Positions 8,682 through 17,562 of a stretch of 64,000 nt of DNA are shown in pieces. The DNA lies in assembly GCF_022458895.1 (NCBI RefSeq), contig NZ_JAINFL010000002.1, positions 372,001 to 436,000 of the forward strand, read 5' to 3'. The notes below the pieces were generated by a model. The model worked only from the letters and a program-made list of their open reading frames with translations, had not been told where the DNA came from and did not search any database. The position numbers and the translations under genes are program-made. Each line of letters begins with the position of its first letter. The stretch's first letter is position 1. Source of the DNA: Roseihalotalea indica. GTDB taxonomy: Bacteria > Bacteroidota > Bacteroidia > Cytophagales > Cyclobacteriaceae.

Positions 8682-10148
8682 CTACGCAATTTCCCAGCCA
8701 TCGCGATATTCGCGTTGCAGGAACTGGTTTACATCTTTGTTGTTAGTGAATTCCATTTTCTTACCATCATAGCGTAATACCTGGCCAGGGGCATGCAGTG
8801 CAACCACACCCAGCAGCATGGTTTCAGTAAGTGGCGCCGCATATTCAAACGGGCTGCTGGCTTTTTCTTCGCCCTGAATAGCCCGGATCCAGTTCATTTC
8901 GTGCTGGTCGCGCCCTCCTTTTATACGCTCGTAGGTTTGTGGAACGTCCGCATAATCTTCCATCAGTGACTGAGGATACATTTGAGGATTAGCGCCGTAG
9001 GTTTCATGCATCAGAATGCCTTTTTCGCCTACAAAAATAACTCCCCCACCTGGATCTAATACTACATCATCAGGTAGCACGGAAGGGCGTTGCGGCATTA
9101 GGCCGCCGTCGTACCAGTGCATGGTTACCTCAGGCAGCATGCCACGAGCCGGGAAGGTGTAGTGAACGGTAGTAGAAAGCGGATACGTGGCTAAATCTTC
9201 TTTATTGCCACCCCAGGGAGTAGAAGTGCCTTGCACAGTGTCTGGATACTCCAGTCCCAATGCCCAGTAAGGATGGTCTACCAAATGAGCACCCATATCG
9301 CCTAATGCTCCCACGCCCCAGTCAGCCCAACCGCGCCAGTTGAACGGGTGGTAAATCGGGTGATATTCCCGATAAGGAGCTGGCCCCAGGAAGATATCCC
9401 ATTTCAGGTCTTTAGGTACTTTATATTTACCATTCATTGATTTGATCAGGCGACCTTCCAGCCCACCTCGGTTCCAACCCAGGTCGCCAGATACCTCGCT
9501 GGTAGGGCGGGGTATGCCCTGTGGCCAGATGGGCCGGTTTGTCCAGACGTGTACTTCACGCACTGGCCCAATGGCACCTGCTTGCACCCACTCATTAATA
9601 CGACGGGCATCGTCGCTGGAGTGGCCCTGGTTTCCCATTTGAGTTACTACCCCAGTTTCTTTAGCAATGCGTTTTAGCTCACGCGCTTCTTTTACCGAGT
9701 AGGTTAGCGGTTTTTGCACATATACGTGCTTTCCCATTTGCATAGCAGCACTGGCCGCCACGGTGTGAAAATGGTCAGGGGTGGCTACCACTACAGCGTC
9801 AATATCTTTTTGCTTATCAAGCATCTCACGGAAATCGTGGTACCAGGTAGCTTTTTCGTAGGCTTGCCGCAGGTCAGCTCTATTATCATTTTTAACGGCA
9901 TTTTTTACCCAGTCGTGATCAACATCGGCTAAGGCTACAATATTCTGACTGGTCAACCGGCTCATATTGGAGGCACCCATACCCCCGGCCCCAATAGCAG
10001 CTATATTTACGGTGTCGCTAGGCGCCTGGTAGCCGGGGCCACCCAGCACATTGCGGGGAACGATCATGAAAGAAGCCGCTGAGGTTGCCGCACCTTTCAG
10101 AAAATCACGGCGTGGCAGGTTGTTGCCTTTGTTAGGTCGTTTTTTCAT
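8682..10148 (-). CDS. Tat-exported Gfo/Idh/MocA family oxidoreductase
   Basis: A 488-residue protein starting with a twin-arginine signal ([18 protein letters not shown]). The NAD(P)-binding Rossmann fold follows with '[17 protein letters not shown]', then '[18 protein letters not shown]' and '[16 protein letters not shown]', where the family's EKP lysine motif is QKP. The C-terminal half contains the substrate-binding beta-sheet domain with '[15 protein letters not shown]'. These long Tat-exported members are common in Bacteroidota and Planctomycetota and act on sugars or sugar derivatives. The exact substrate is unknown. It is divergent from the Crp-family regulator with only 85 bp between starts, so coregulation is possible but not shown. 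Confidence 0.9.
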   Translation of the reverse strand: MKKRPNKGNNLPRRDFLKGAATSAASFMIVPRNVLGGPGYQAPSDTVNIAAIGAGGMGASNMSRLTSQNIVALADVDHDWVKNAVKNDNRADLRQAYEKATWYHDFREMLDKQKDIDAVVVATPDHFHTVAASAAMQMGKHVYVQKPLTYSVKEARELKRIAKETGVVTQMGNQGHSSDDARRINEWVQAGAIGPVREVHVWTNRPIWPQGIPRPTSEVSGDLGWNRGGLEGRLIKSMNGKYKVPKDLKWDIFLGPAPYREYHPIYHPFNWRGWADWGVGALGDMGAHLVDHPYWALGLEYPDTVQGTSTPWGGNKEDLATYPLSTTVHYTFPARGMLPEVTMHWYDGGLMPQRPSVLPDDVVLDPGGGVIFVGEKGILMHETYGANPQMYPQSLMEDYADVPQTYERIKGGRDQHEMNWIRAIQGEEKASSPFEYAAPLTETMLLGVVALHAPGQVLRYDGKKMEFTNNKDVNQFLQREYRDGWEIA

Positions 10149-10233
10149 TATTTGATATCTTTTATTTGAAAAAGTGAATGATATGTATTGCGGACGTTCA
10201 AGTTAATACAAAACCCACGTTTAAAGAAGTGCC

Positions 10234-10833
10234 ATGCCTCAAATTCCCGAAAATAGCCCGTATTCTCAGCTTAAACAGTATGTTTCTCAATGGGCACCGT
10301 TTTCGGCAACAGAGCTACAATGGTTGGAGAAGCAGTTTGTGTACCGGGAGGTACCTCGAAAATTTTCCCTAATCCGCGAAGGGGAAATTGCTCATGAGGT
10401 ATACTTTATTAACAAAGGCTGCCTTCGCCTTTATTATAGCAAAGAGGGCGACGAAGTTACAGCTTTCATCTTTTTAGAGAACCTATTTGCTACTGCCCTG
10501 GACAGTCTGTTGCAGCAGACACCCAGCCAGCAAAACCTGGAGACTTTGGAGGATAGCGAACTGTTAGTAATAGACCACAATAATTTTCAGAGAATGTATG
10601 CCCATTCTGTCAATTTTCAGATGATGGGGCGCCGGGTGGCGGAACAGCGGTTTATCAATGCTCAGCGTATTTTGTCTTCGTATATTCTGGACTCTCCTGA
10701 AGAGCGTTATCAAAAGTTGCTACAGTCGCAGCCGGAGTGGTTTCAGCGAGTGCCCCAGCACTACATCGCTTCTTTTCTAGGTATCACCCCTGTTTCGCTA
10801 AGCCGAATCCGAAAGCGCATTATGCCCGATTAA
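10234..10833 (+). CDS. Crp/Fnr family transcriptional regulator
   Basis: A 199-residue protein with an N-terminal cyclic-nucleotide-binding-like beta-roll (about residues 15-120: 'FSLIREGEIAHEVYFINKGCLRLYY', here quoted only to locate it by its GE and GC turns near residues 50-68) and a short C-terminal helix-turn-helix ('YIASFLGITPVSLSRIRKR', about residues 176-194). The arginines and serine that bind cAMP in true CRP are not evident, and there is no Fnr-type cysteine cluster, so the ligand is unknown. It lies divergent to the oxidoreductase gene and converges with the next gene with a 29-bp gap. The ATG at 10234 gives the normal domain start. Confidence 0.85.
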   Translation: MPQIPENSPYSQLKQYVSQWAPFSATELQWLEKQFVYREVPRKFSLIREGEIAHEVYFINKGCLRLYYSKEGDEVTAFIFLENLFATALDSLLQQTPSQQNLETLEDSELLVIDHNNFQRMYAHSVNFQMMGRRVAEQRFINAQRILSSYILDSPEERYQKLLQSQPEWFQRVPQHYIASFLGITPVSLSRIRKRIMPD

Positions 10834-10862
10834 AACTGAATAGTGTGGTTCGTAAGTACTGA

Positions 10863-11504
10863 TTATTCAATGCTTACGTGGCTAATCGTGGCTTCTTCTA
10901 CTTCTTCAGGGTTATGAGAGCAAATAAATAAGCCAACATACACGTCTTCTGGCAGGCGCTTCATTTCGTAAGAACCTACCTCCTGAAGCTCTTCACCTGG
11001 GTGGCCCACCCGCATGATAACTGTTTGCCCTGAGCGCTCTAGTTGTATAACCTCCAGATTCTTATCCGGAAAGAATATTTCATCCTCTGGGTCGCGCATC
11101 ATCACGCCGGGCTCGGTTCGCCACTGGAGCACCGTTAGTCCATCTCCATGCGATACGGCACTTACATGCACCGCTGTATCGGTCAATGCTTCCCGGATCA
11201 TCCAGCCAACCTTCCGGTGCGGATCTCCGCCTTCCCCTACAAATGTAAACTGAGCGGTAGCAGTAAAATCACCGTTTCGCTGTTGATAAAGATAGTGAAA
11301 CTCATCCCGCTCAAACCAGATGTTATAACCTGAACCTCGTAAGGTGTAGGTTTGAGTGGCTTCGTTATATTGGGCATTGCCTGCGTGTTTAGGATTACCA
11401 ATATCAGTATGTCCTTCAAAAATGCCAGGCTTTTCGGGCTGGGTAACGGCGGTACCCATAAGCAAAACACTACTTAGGACCGCTATGATTTTTAGGTATG
11501 GCAT
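10863..11504 (-). CDS. Secreted concanavalin-like (DUF1349-type) domain protein
   Basis: A 213-residue protein with a Sec signal peptide (about residues 1-21, hydrophobic 'IIAVLSSVLLMGTAV'). The rest resembles the DUF1349/concanavalin-like jelly-roll domain seen alone or attached to TolB-like proteins: 'YNIWFERDEFHYLYQQRNGD', 'KVGWMIREALTDTAVHVSA', 'LQWRTEPG', 'YVGLFICSHNPE'. Such domains usually bind or cover carbohydrate-active or beta-propeller partners. None is present beside it, so its role is unknown. It is expressed as a single gene converging on the Crp-family gene. Confidence 0.6.
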   Translation of the reverse strand: MPYLKIIAVLSSVLLMGTAVTQPEKPGIFEGHTDIGNPKHAGNAQYNEATQTYTLRGSGYNIWFERDEFHYLYQQRNGDFTATAQFTFVGEGGDPHRKVGWMIREALTDTAVHVSAVSHGDGLTVLQWRTEPGVMMRDPEDEIFFPDKNLEVIQLERSGQTVIMRVGHPGEELQEVGSYEMKRLPEDVYVGLFICSHNPEEVEEATISHVSIE

Positions 11505-11657
11505 GAATGATAATGTTAGCTTCTTGTCTCCAACAGCTTACTCTGGTTCAAAGTAAAAGCAGATCAAGTTGATAAGATAAGGAAAATGGAGATCTGATTT
11601 TTTAAAGATGCTCCTTTTTCTTAACAAAAGATAACGTCGTCTGCTTCACCTGAGCTG

Positions 11658-11665
11658 TATTTTTG
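11658..11665 (+). promoter_or_regulatory. Bacteroidetes -7 box for the SRPBCC gene
   Basis: TATTTTTG matches the Bacteroidetes sigma-A -7 consensus TAnnTTTG and lies 22 bp before the ATG at 11688. The -33 region (around 11635-11638) is a poor match. Confidence 0.5.
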
Positions 11666-11687
11666 GAACAGACAAATTACGATCATC

Positions 11688-12140
11688 ATGAAAGAATTAA
11701 CCACCGAAATCATCATTAATGCTTCGGCTCAGCAGGTATGGCACGTACTTACTGATTTTGCCTCCTATGCTCAGTGGAACCCTTTTATTGTCGGCTCTGC
11801 CGGGGAAGCAATAGAAGGCACTCGCCTTACCAACCAAATGAAGCAGGGCGATAAAGTAATGACTTTCACCCCTAAGCTGATCAAGGTTGAAGAAAACCGT
11901 CATTTGGAATGGCTTGGTCGCCTCTGGGTACCAGGGCTGTTTGATGGAAACCATATTTTTGTGATTGAAGAACTAGGGCCCACCCAGGTGAAACTCATTC
12001 AGCAGGAAAGGTTTAGTGGCATCTTACGTAGCTTTATAATGAAGCAAATTGCCGAAACTACCCGGCAGGGTTTTATCGCCATGAACCGGGCTTTAAAACA
12101 ACGGGCAGAAAGTCAAAACATCAACGTTGCTTCCTCGTAA
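11688..12140 (+). CDS. SRPBCC (START-like) domain protein
   Basis: A 150-residue protein that fills one SRPBCC/polyketide-cyclase-like fold: an N-terminal strand 'TTEIIINASAQQVWHVLTDF', 'YAQWNPFIVGSAGE', a middle strand pair ending 'HLEWLGRLWVPGLFDGNH', 'TQVKLIQQERFSGIL', and a long C-terminal helix with 'TRQGFIAMNRALKQRAE'. The fold binds hydrophobic ligands in a deep pocket, but the ligand is not predictable. It is followed 40 bp later by the thioredoxin-like gene on the same strand and may be cotranscribed with it. Confidence 0.8.
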   Translation: MKELTTEIIINASAQQVWHVLTDFASYAQWNPFIVGSAGEAIEGTRLTNQMKQGDKVMTFTPKLIKVEENRHLEWLGRLWVPGLFDGNHIFVIEELGPTQVKLIQQERFSGILRSFIMKQIAETTRQGFIAMNRALKQRAESQNINVASS

Positions 12141-12180
12141 AATAGGGCGAATTGATGTCTAACCTTAAGCTATTTCTTAT

Positions 12181-12957
12181 ATGAATTTTGAACAAGAGGT
12201 ACTTACCCGAAGCGAACAGGTACCCGTTGTTGTAGACTTCTGGGCGCCTTGGTGCGGCCCTTGTCAGTTTTTAGGTCCAGTTATCGAAGAATTAGCCGAA
12301 AAGGCTGAAGGGCAGTGGGAATTAGTAAAAGTAAACACCGATGAAAACCAGGAAATATCGGCGAACTATGGTATCCGGGGTATTCCGGCAGTGAAGATGT
12401 TTTATCGAGGCGAAGTTATTGCCGAATTTACCGGTGCTTTGCCCAAACCGCAAATTCAGAAGTGGCTGGATGATCGCCTGCCTGATGAGCGGAAAGAGTA
12501 TCTGGAAACTTATCGTAAACAATTATTTACCGATCAGCATACTGAAGCTACCGTAAAATTAGAGAAATTTGTAGAGGAGAATCCGGATATCGAGGAGGGG
12601 CGATTATGGCTGGCAGCGGCAAGTGCCGGACAGCACCCTGAACGTGCCAAAGAGGTAATAACGGAAACGCAGAAAAATCTGGAGATGGGCGAGGATGTAC
12701 GCAGTTTGGCCGATCTGATGACCTGCACCGCAGAAGGGACACCCAATGTGATAGAGCAGATCCAAAAAGCACAAACAGCCTTGAAGGAAAGTCGGTTTGA
12801 AAATGCGCTGCAAGCGCTGATACAAGCTACCGTGCTGGATAAGACTTTCTGCCAGGAACTACCCCGGCGGGCCACTATCGCCCTTTTCCGACTCATGGGT
12901 ACTGACCACCCACTGACAAAAAAATACCGTAAGCAGTTTGATATGGCCCTGTATTAG
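12181..12957 (+). CDS. Thioredoxin-like co-chaperone (CnoX/YbbN type)
   Basis: A 258-residue protein with an N-terminal thioredoxin domain (about residues 1-108) carrying the redox motif 'WAPWCGPCQF' (C25 and C28) and the cis-proline loop 'RGIPAVKMF', followed by a helical TPR-like region (about 120-258). This is the CnoX/YbbN layout: chaperedoxins hold oxidised or unfolding clients and pass them to GroEL or DnaK. Unlike E. coli CnoX, which lacks the CxxC pair, both cysteines are kept here, so thiol reductase activity is expected. It is in line with the SRPBCC gene upstream and the SDR gene 20 bp downstream. Confidence 0.85.
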   Translation: MNFEQEVLTRSEQVPVVVDFWAPWCGPCQFLGPVIEELAEKAEGQWELVKVNTDENQEISANYGIRGIPAVKMFYRGEVIAEFTGALPKPQIQKWLDDRLPDERKEYLETYRKQLFTDQHTEATVKLEKFVEENPDIEEGRLWLAAASAGQHPERAKEVITETQKNLEMGEDVRSLADLMTCTAEGTPNVIEQIQKAQTALKESRFENALQALIQATVLDKTFCQELPRRATIALFRLMGTDHPLTKKYRKQFDMALY

Positions 12958-12977
12958 TCACTATCTTTTGTAAGTAT

Positions 12978-13961
12978 ATGAAGCTTTTAATTACCGGCAG
13001 CAGTGGGCACCTTGGCGAAGCTCTGGTTCGTAGTTTGCAAGGTTCAGACCATCAGGTGGCAGGGGTTGATGTATTGCCGTCTGACTTTACTAATCTGGTT
13101 GGGTCAATAGCCGACCGGGCATTTGTTAAGCAGTGTATGGATGGCGTTGAGGCGGTCATCCATACGGCCACTTTACATAAGCCCCACATCGTTACTCACA
13201 GTTATCAGGACTTTGTTGATACCAACATAACGGGCACGCTCAATCTGTTGGAAGAAGCTGCTTTGGCAGGAGTTAAGTCGTTTGTCTTCACAAGTACCAC
13301 CAGCACCTTTGGAGATGCTATGACTCCCGCGCCAGAAGCTCCTGCAGCGTGGGTAACGGAGGAGGTAACTCCCATTCCTAAAAATATTTACGGAGTCACC
13401 AAGACTGCGGCAGAAGACCTTTGCCGGTTGTTTTACCGAAATCATGGCTTGCCTTGTCTGATTCTGAGAACATCCCGGTTCTTTCCGGAAGAAGATGACC
13501 AGCAGGCGATTCGAGAGGGATATCAGGATGATAATGTGAAGATAAATGAGCTACTCTACCGACGGGTAGATCTGGCCGATGTGGTAAGTGCCCATCTGCT
13601 TGCCTTAAAAAAAGCGCCTATCCTGGAGTTTGGTCGCTATATTATCAGTGCCACATCTCCTTTTACAGTTAATGACTTGGCCGAATTACACCGGGATGCT
13701 CCGGCAGTGGTAAAACGCAAGTTTCCCGACTATGACGAAGTATATGCTCAGCGGGGCTGGAACATGTTTCCTCGCATAGATAGAGTCTATGTTAATGAAT
13801 TAGCCCGAACCGAGCTAGGCTGGCAACCACTATATGACTTTCAGTACGCGCTTGATTGTTTAAAAGCAGGAGAGACGCCATTTAGCCCACTGGCTCGGTT
13901 GGTAACTCCCAAGGGGTATCATGCCCAAAAATTTTCGGAAGGCCCTTACCCGGTAGACTGA
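12978..13961 (+). CDS. NAD(P)-dependent epimerase/dehydratase (extended SDR)
   Basis: A 327-residue extended short-chain dehydrogenase. The nucleotide-binding motif is 'LLITGSSGHLGEAL' (GxxGxxG at about 7-13). 'FVFTSTTSTFGDA' supplies the catalytic serine/threonine strand, and 'YGVTK' (about 138-142) is the YxxxK active site. The C-terminal substrate domain (about 180-327) includes 'YINVELARTELGW'-like features near 'VYVNELARTELGWQPLYDF'. Family members epimerise, reduce or dehydrate nucleotide sugars or related polyols. The precise reaction is unknown. It starts 20 bp after the thioredoxin-like gene and is probably in the same transcript. Confidence 0.85.
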   Translation: MKLLITGSSGHLGEALVRSLQGSDHQVAGVDVLPSDFTNLVGSIADRAFVKQCMDGVEAVIHTATLHKPHIVTHSYQDFVDTNITGTLNLLEEAALAGVKSFVFTSTTSTFGDAMTPAPEAPAAWVTEEVTPIPKNIYGVTKTAAEDLCRLFYRNHGLPCLILRTSRFFPEEDDQQAIREGYQDDNVKINELLYRRVDLADVVSAHLLALKKAPILEFGRYIISATSPFTVNDLAELHRDAPAVVKRKFPDYDEVYAQRGWNMFPRIDRVYVNELARTELGWQPLYDFQYALDCLKAGETPFSPLARLVTPKGYHAQKFSEGPYPVD

Positions 13962-14145
13962 TCCAGGTTCTGAAATCTTTATTAGCGTTTATTCCGATTA
14001 TGATGGACGAAGCCATTTTCTTTTGAAAGTTTTATCTAACCGGGCAGCATTATCGGAGGCGGTCAGCGAGAGGTTGGGCAGGGAAAAAAACTGCCTCCTA
14101 CCACACACTTCCTATCATGTCTTTAAAAGAAAATCTAGATAATGT

Positions 14146-14520
14146 TTATTCCTGCCCTTCCTTTCTTATTTTCTCCCGGTGCATGGCTCCCCAGGTGCTT
14201 AAAGCCCGCACTACATCATCCAGGGTATTACTATACTCGGTAAGTTCGTATTCTACCACAACCGGCGGACCGGTATCCACATTTCGCTTTACGAAGCCAA
14301 TCAGCTCCATCTCCTTTAATTCGTGAGAGAGCACCTTAGCAGAAATGCCATCAATGGCCCGCTGTAGCTCGTTGAACCTCTTATTATCCTCAGAAAGTGC
14401 TATTATCACGCGCAGGGTCCACTTCCCGCCAATGGCATACAAAGCATCTCCTACATTTCTTATGCTGGCATTACACTGTTGCTTGTTGGGTTTCGCTCTT
14501 TTCTGATCAAGGAACTTCAT
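14146..14520 (-). CDS. HxlR (DUF24) family winged-helix regulator
   Basis: A 124-residue winged-helix protein with the HxlR signature: 'CNASIRNVGDALYAIGGKW' near the N-terminus, 'RFNELQRAIDGISAKVLSHE' as recognition helix, and 'YELTEYSNTLDDVVRALSTWG' at the end. It has a single cysteine, C16, at the place where redox-sensing members such as YodB and HypR of Bacillus carry their sensor thiol, so response to quinones, aldehydes or oxidants is plausible. It is divergent from a DoxX-family gene across 88 bp that hold an inverted repeat fitting an HxlR operator (14544-14561). Confidence 0.88.
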   Translation of the reverse strand: MKFLDQKRAKPNKQQCNASIRNVGDALYAIGGKWTLRVIIALSEDNKRFNELQRAIDGISAKVLSHELKEMELIGFVKRNVDTGPPVVVEYELTEYSNTLDDVVRALSTWGAMHREKIRKEGQE

Positions 14521-14539
14521 AATCTAGAGAGTTGACTAA

Positions 14540-14564
14540 CCAAAAGGTAACTACTTACCTTTGG
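14540..14564. promoter_or_regulatory. Probable HxlR operator
   Basis: The perfect arms AAGGTAA (14544-14550) and TTACCTT (14555-14561) are separated by 4 bp. The repeat extends, with one extra A, to CCAAAAGGTAA/TTACCTTTGG. It overlaps a second small repeat TACC-TTT-GGTA (14556-14566). It lies 20 bp from the regulator start and 48 bp from the doxX-like start, ideally placed to control both. Confidence 0.6.
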
Positions 14565-14608
14565 TATACTACTGATAATTTGTAACCAAATATAATTAGT
14601 ATTGCCGT

Positions 14609-14992
14609 ATGAAAACAAAAAAGATTATTACAAAAGTTTTTACCGGCATTGCCAGTTTAATGGTAGTAGCTAGCGGTGTGATGAAACTGCTGGGGGCCGA
14701 AGAGGTAGTAAACACGATGAACAAAGTAGGCGTCGGAGATTATATAATCCTGCTAGGGCTTATGGAGATTCTTTTCACAGCCCTGTTTCTTTATCCAAAA
14801 ACTATGAAGATTGGCTTTATTCTGCTGTCTTGCTACTTTGCCGGGGCGCTGGCAACCGAGCTTTCTCATAACGGCCCCTTGTTAAACCCAATTATTCCTA
14901 TGGTCTTGGTATGGATTGCTGCTTTTTTGAGAGATCAATCAGTTTTTCTTCCGGCATCAGAACACTCAACTCAGATAAGTACAAGTAAGTAA
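14609..14992 (+). CDS. DoxX-family integral membrane protein
   Basis: A 127-residue protein with four predicted membrane helices (about residues 8-27, 46-66, 72-90, 96-113). 'VFTGIASLMVVASGVMKLLG' at the start and 'LGLMEILFTALFLYPKTMKIG' in the middle are typical of the DoxX / DoxX-like group. These small proteins are often controlled by HxlR-type regulators and linked to oxidative or thiol stress, which matches the divergent neighbour here. The biochemical activity is not established. Confidence 0.8.
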   Translation: MKTKKIITKVFTGIASLMVVASGVMKLLGAEEVVNTMNKVGVGDYIILLGLMEILFTALFLYPKTMKIGFILLSCYFAGALATELSHNGPLLNPIIPMVLVWIAAFLRDQSVFLPASEHSTQISTSK

Positions 14993-15305
14993 GCCAGTTA
15001 GATGAGTAAATAGGCTGGTACACCTTCCGTGCGCAGTGATAATTAAGTGCTAACTACGATCAAGAAAGAATTGACGAGTGGACTTGGGAGGGGGTGGAGC
15101 AGGCGGCAGTAAGCGGTTGGCCGCCTCGCAGTTGGCCGCAGGTAATCTGTCAGGCAATGACCGGTTACTAGCATCTTCAATCAGTACTTGCTACGGTAGT
15201 ATACTGACTATGTACCGCGGGGCGGTCACCCGCCTACTGCTTCCCGCGGGGTGGCCAATCACCAATATCATTCGTTATTGCAAAATTGATTGTACGTGGT
15301 TTATC
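14993..15305. other. 313-bp G/C-rich intergenic region with nested hairpins
   Basis: No supported gene. The middle part is unusually G/C-rich for this window and holds several inverted repeats: GGCGGC/GCCGCC between about 15102 and 15124, GGCGG/CCGCC (15220-15224 and 15229-15233), nested within CCGCGGG/CCCGCGG (15215-15221 and 15243-15249). An open frame crossing it from 15078 has an amino acid composition unlike a real protein and runs into the MATE gene's end. It lies downstream of both flanking genes (convergent), so it may act as a terminator region or be a remnant repeat. Confidence 0.4.
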
Positions 15306-16658
15306 TTATACTACAGGTTTTCTTTGTCGCAGTAGGCGCTTACTGATTCGCTGGAAACGGATGAGCAGGGATACCGCTGCTAAGGTAAGACTCAGGAGCA
15401 GTCCAACCCAAACTCCCTGGGGTCCCCAGCCTAACCCGAAAGCCAGACCGTAGCCACAAGGCAGCCCAATGACCCAATAGGCAATCAGGGTGATGATGGT
15501 GGGAATCTTCACATCAGCCATACCTCGTAAGATCCCCAATCCTACTGCCTGGCAACCGTCAGAGATTTGGAAAAAGGCTGCAATGATCAGTAATGAGGCC
15601 GCCAGCTCAATCACAGGAACCTCATCAATATAGAGGGAAGGTAGCCAGTGGTTTAGGGTGATAAAGGCTAGTGCCGAAAAACTCATCAGGGCTACTCCCA
15701 TGAGCAATGCGCTGAAGCCAACCCGTCTCAGGTTAGGAATGTCTTTTTGTCCCAGTTGTTTTCCAATGCGGACTGTCGCCGCCGCCGCCAGTCCGGTGGC
15801 TACCATGTAGCTGATTGCTGATAAGTTGAGGGCAATCTGATGGGCCGCCAGTGCCGTAGCTCCCAGCCAGCCCATCATGATAGAGGCAAAGCTAAATGCA
15901 CCTACTTCAAAAATGTATTGCAGCCCCGTGGGCACGCCAATTTTCAGCATGCGGATTAGTAATACGTGGCGAATCTGAAATGATGCTTTTACAGTAGCCG
16001 GGAACCAATGTGCTCGTAATACATAGGCCGTCATAACAATAGCCATAATGATGCGGGCAATCAGGGTGGCAATACCGGCTCCGTTTAGTCCTAACTCCGG
16101 AAACCCGGCGTATCCGTAAATTAAAAGGTAGTTGAGTCCGATATTCACTCCGTTGGCACTAAGCGTAATCAGCATAGCAGTGCGGGTAAATGAAAGCCCC
16201 TCGGCAAATTGCCGGAATGTCTGGAAAACCATGAAGGGAATCATGGAAAATGCCAGCAGGTTTAGGTAAGGAATGGTTAACTGAACCACCGTTTCCGGCT
16301 GGTTCATAAAAGGTAGTAGGTACCCGCCCCCGATAACTAACGCACAGAAAACAAAGCCCGCTACGGCATTAATCACCAGCCCGTGTTGAAATACCTGGGC
16401 GATCTGGCTGGTATTACCTTCCCCGTCGGCCGCAGCTACCAGCGGGGTAATAGCAATGGACAAACCAATGCCAAACATCAGCACCAGTGCAAACAAGCTG
16501 TTTGCCAGGGATACCGCCGCCAGGGGTTCGGTACCCAGTTCGCCTACCATAATACTATCCGCTACACCCACCAGAATATGCCCCAACTGACTGAGCATGA
16601 CCGGATAGGCAATCAGAAATGTTTTTCGAATATGGGTACGATAGGATTGCAAAGACAT
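15306..16658 (-). CDS. MATE family efflux transporter
   Basis: A 450-residue protein with twelve predicted membrane helices in the MATE two-bundle layout. Signature stretches include 'IAYPVMLSQLGHILVGVADS' near the start, 'NALYIGYAGFPELGLNGAGIA'-type loop around residues 180-200 (locus 'GYAGFPELGLNGAGIATLIA') and 'TGLQYIFEVGAFSFASIMMG' at the start of the second half. MATE proteins export cationic or amphipathic drugs and metabolites using Na+ or H+ gradients. The gene is alone, with no adjacent regulator. The ATG at 16658 places the first helix normally. Confidence 0.92.
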   Translation of the reverse strand: MSLQSYRTHIRKTFLIAYPVMLSQLGHILVGVADSIMVGELGTEPLAAVSLANSLFALVLMFGIGLSIAITPLVAAADGEGNTSQIAQVFQHGLVINAVAGFVFCALVIGGGYLLPFMNQPETVVQLTIPYLNLLAFSMIPFMVFQTFRQFAEGLSFTRTAMLITLSANGVNIGLNYLLIYGYAGFPELGLNGAGIATLIARIIMAIVMTAYVLRAHWFPATVKASFQIRHVLLIRMLKIGVPTGLQYIFEVGAFSFASIMMGWLGATALAAHQIALNLSAISYMVATGLAAAATVRIGKQLGQKDIPNLRRVGFSALLMGVALMSFSALAFITLNHWLPSLYIDEVPVIELAASLLIIAAFFQISDGCQAVGLGILRGMADVKIPTIITLIAYWVIGLPCGYGLAFGLGWGPQGVWVGLLLSLTLAAVSLLIRFQRISKRLLRQRKPVV

Positions 16659-16822
16659 TGCTCAAAAATACAGGTGAGAGGCAAAAAATTTTGTCTTGGC
16701 AAAGCTAGTTATTTGCTTCCTAAGTACAAGGGGAAAGGTTTAAATGACTGAAGGTTTGAGGGAAGTAGGAAAGAAGCCGAAGGCCAGAGACAGAAGTTAG
16801 AAGTAAGGAGGTAACGAACAAT

Positions 16823-17380
16823 CTATATATTGAATATTCGGGCTACTTTTAGCAGGCCGGCGATGCTGATGGCATCAGTAATTTTGTTATCCATTACCAG
16901 TTGATAGGCTTCTTTTAAAGGCAGCCGTTTGATTTGCAGGTCTTCCGTTTCATCAAACTCGGTTTCGCCGGGGGTCAGTTCCTGGGCCAGAAAAATAAAG
17001 CCTTCTTCGTCAGTTACCGAATTAGAGGTGTGAATGCGCATGATATTATCCCAGCGAGCGGCCGTAAGCCCGGTTTCTTCTTTCAGCTCTCGTTTGGCCG
17101 ATTCCAGAGCTCCGTCTTCTTTGCTGCCGCCGCCCATTGGTATTTCCCAGGAGTATTCATCCAGCGTGTAGCGATACTGCCCTACCAGCCACGTATGCAG
17201 TTCATCATCTACGGGTACAATACCGATAGCCAGGTTCTTAAAAGATACTTTCCCATAGATTCCTTCTCCCCCACGAGGGTTAATAACCTGATCTTCGTAG
17301 ACCTGTATCCAGGGGTTGTCATATATTTGCTGGCGGTGTAATGTTTGCCAGGGATTACGAGTTGATGCCGATTCTTCCAT
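16823..17380 (-). CDS. NUDIX hydrolase (ADP-ribose pyrophosphatase-like)
   Basis: A 185-residue protein with a Nudix box at about 83-105 ('GGGSKEDGALESAKRELKEE', then TGL). The box ends canonically in REL-K-EE-T-GL, but the first conserved Glu of G-x5-E-x7-REUxEE is Asp. The preceding 'LVGQYRYTLDEYSWEIPMGG' is the pattern of ADP-ribose and related nucleoside-diphosphate-sugar pyrophosphatases, where R and the WEIP motif contact the substrate. It probably hydrolyses ADP-ribose or a similar compound in the cytoplasm. It is a single gene on the minus strand, 164 bp from the MATE gene start. Confidence 0.88.
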   Translation of the reverse strand: MEESASTRNPWQTLHRQQIYDNPWIQVYEDQVINPRGGEGIYGKVSFKNLAIGIVPVDDELHTWLVGQYRYTLDEYSWEIPMGGGSKEDGALESAKRELKEETGLTAARWDNIMRIHTSNSVTDEEGFIFLAQELTPGETEFDETEDLQIKRLPLKEAYQLVMDNKITDAISIAGLLKVARIFNI

Positions 17381-17562
17381 CTTTTCAATTAAAAACCTTG
17401 AGAGTTTACGGAAAAAGCCGGCAAAAGATAGATCCGATGCATTAAATCAGCGATGACCCTATGTAATAAGTATTAAAAAACTTGCGAAGCACAACGAAAA
17501 AATAGTACCTTGTGGCCTGCTAACCTACTAAACTAACCAAACACCCTCCTTCTTTTTTACCG

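Noticed and set aside
10178..10372. A 64-codon frame overlapping the start of the Crp-family gene
   Set aside because: It is in another frame over the regulator's N-terminus, which has clear family similarity.
15078..15335. An 85-codon plus-strand frame in the G/C-rich gap
   Set aside because: It overlaps the end of the MATE gene, has odd composition and no recognisable feature, and looks like read-through of repeats.
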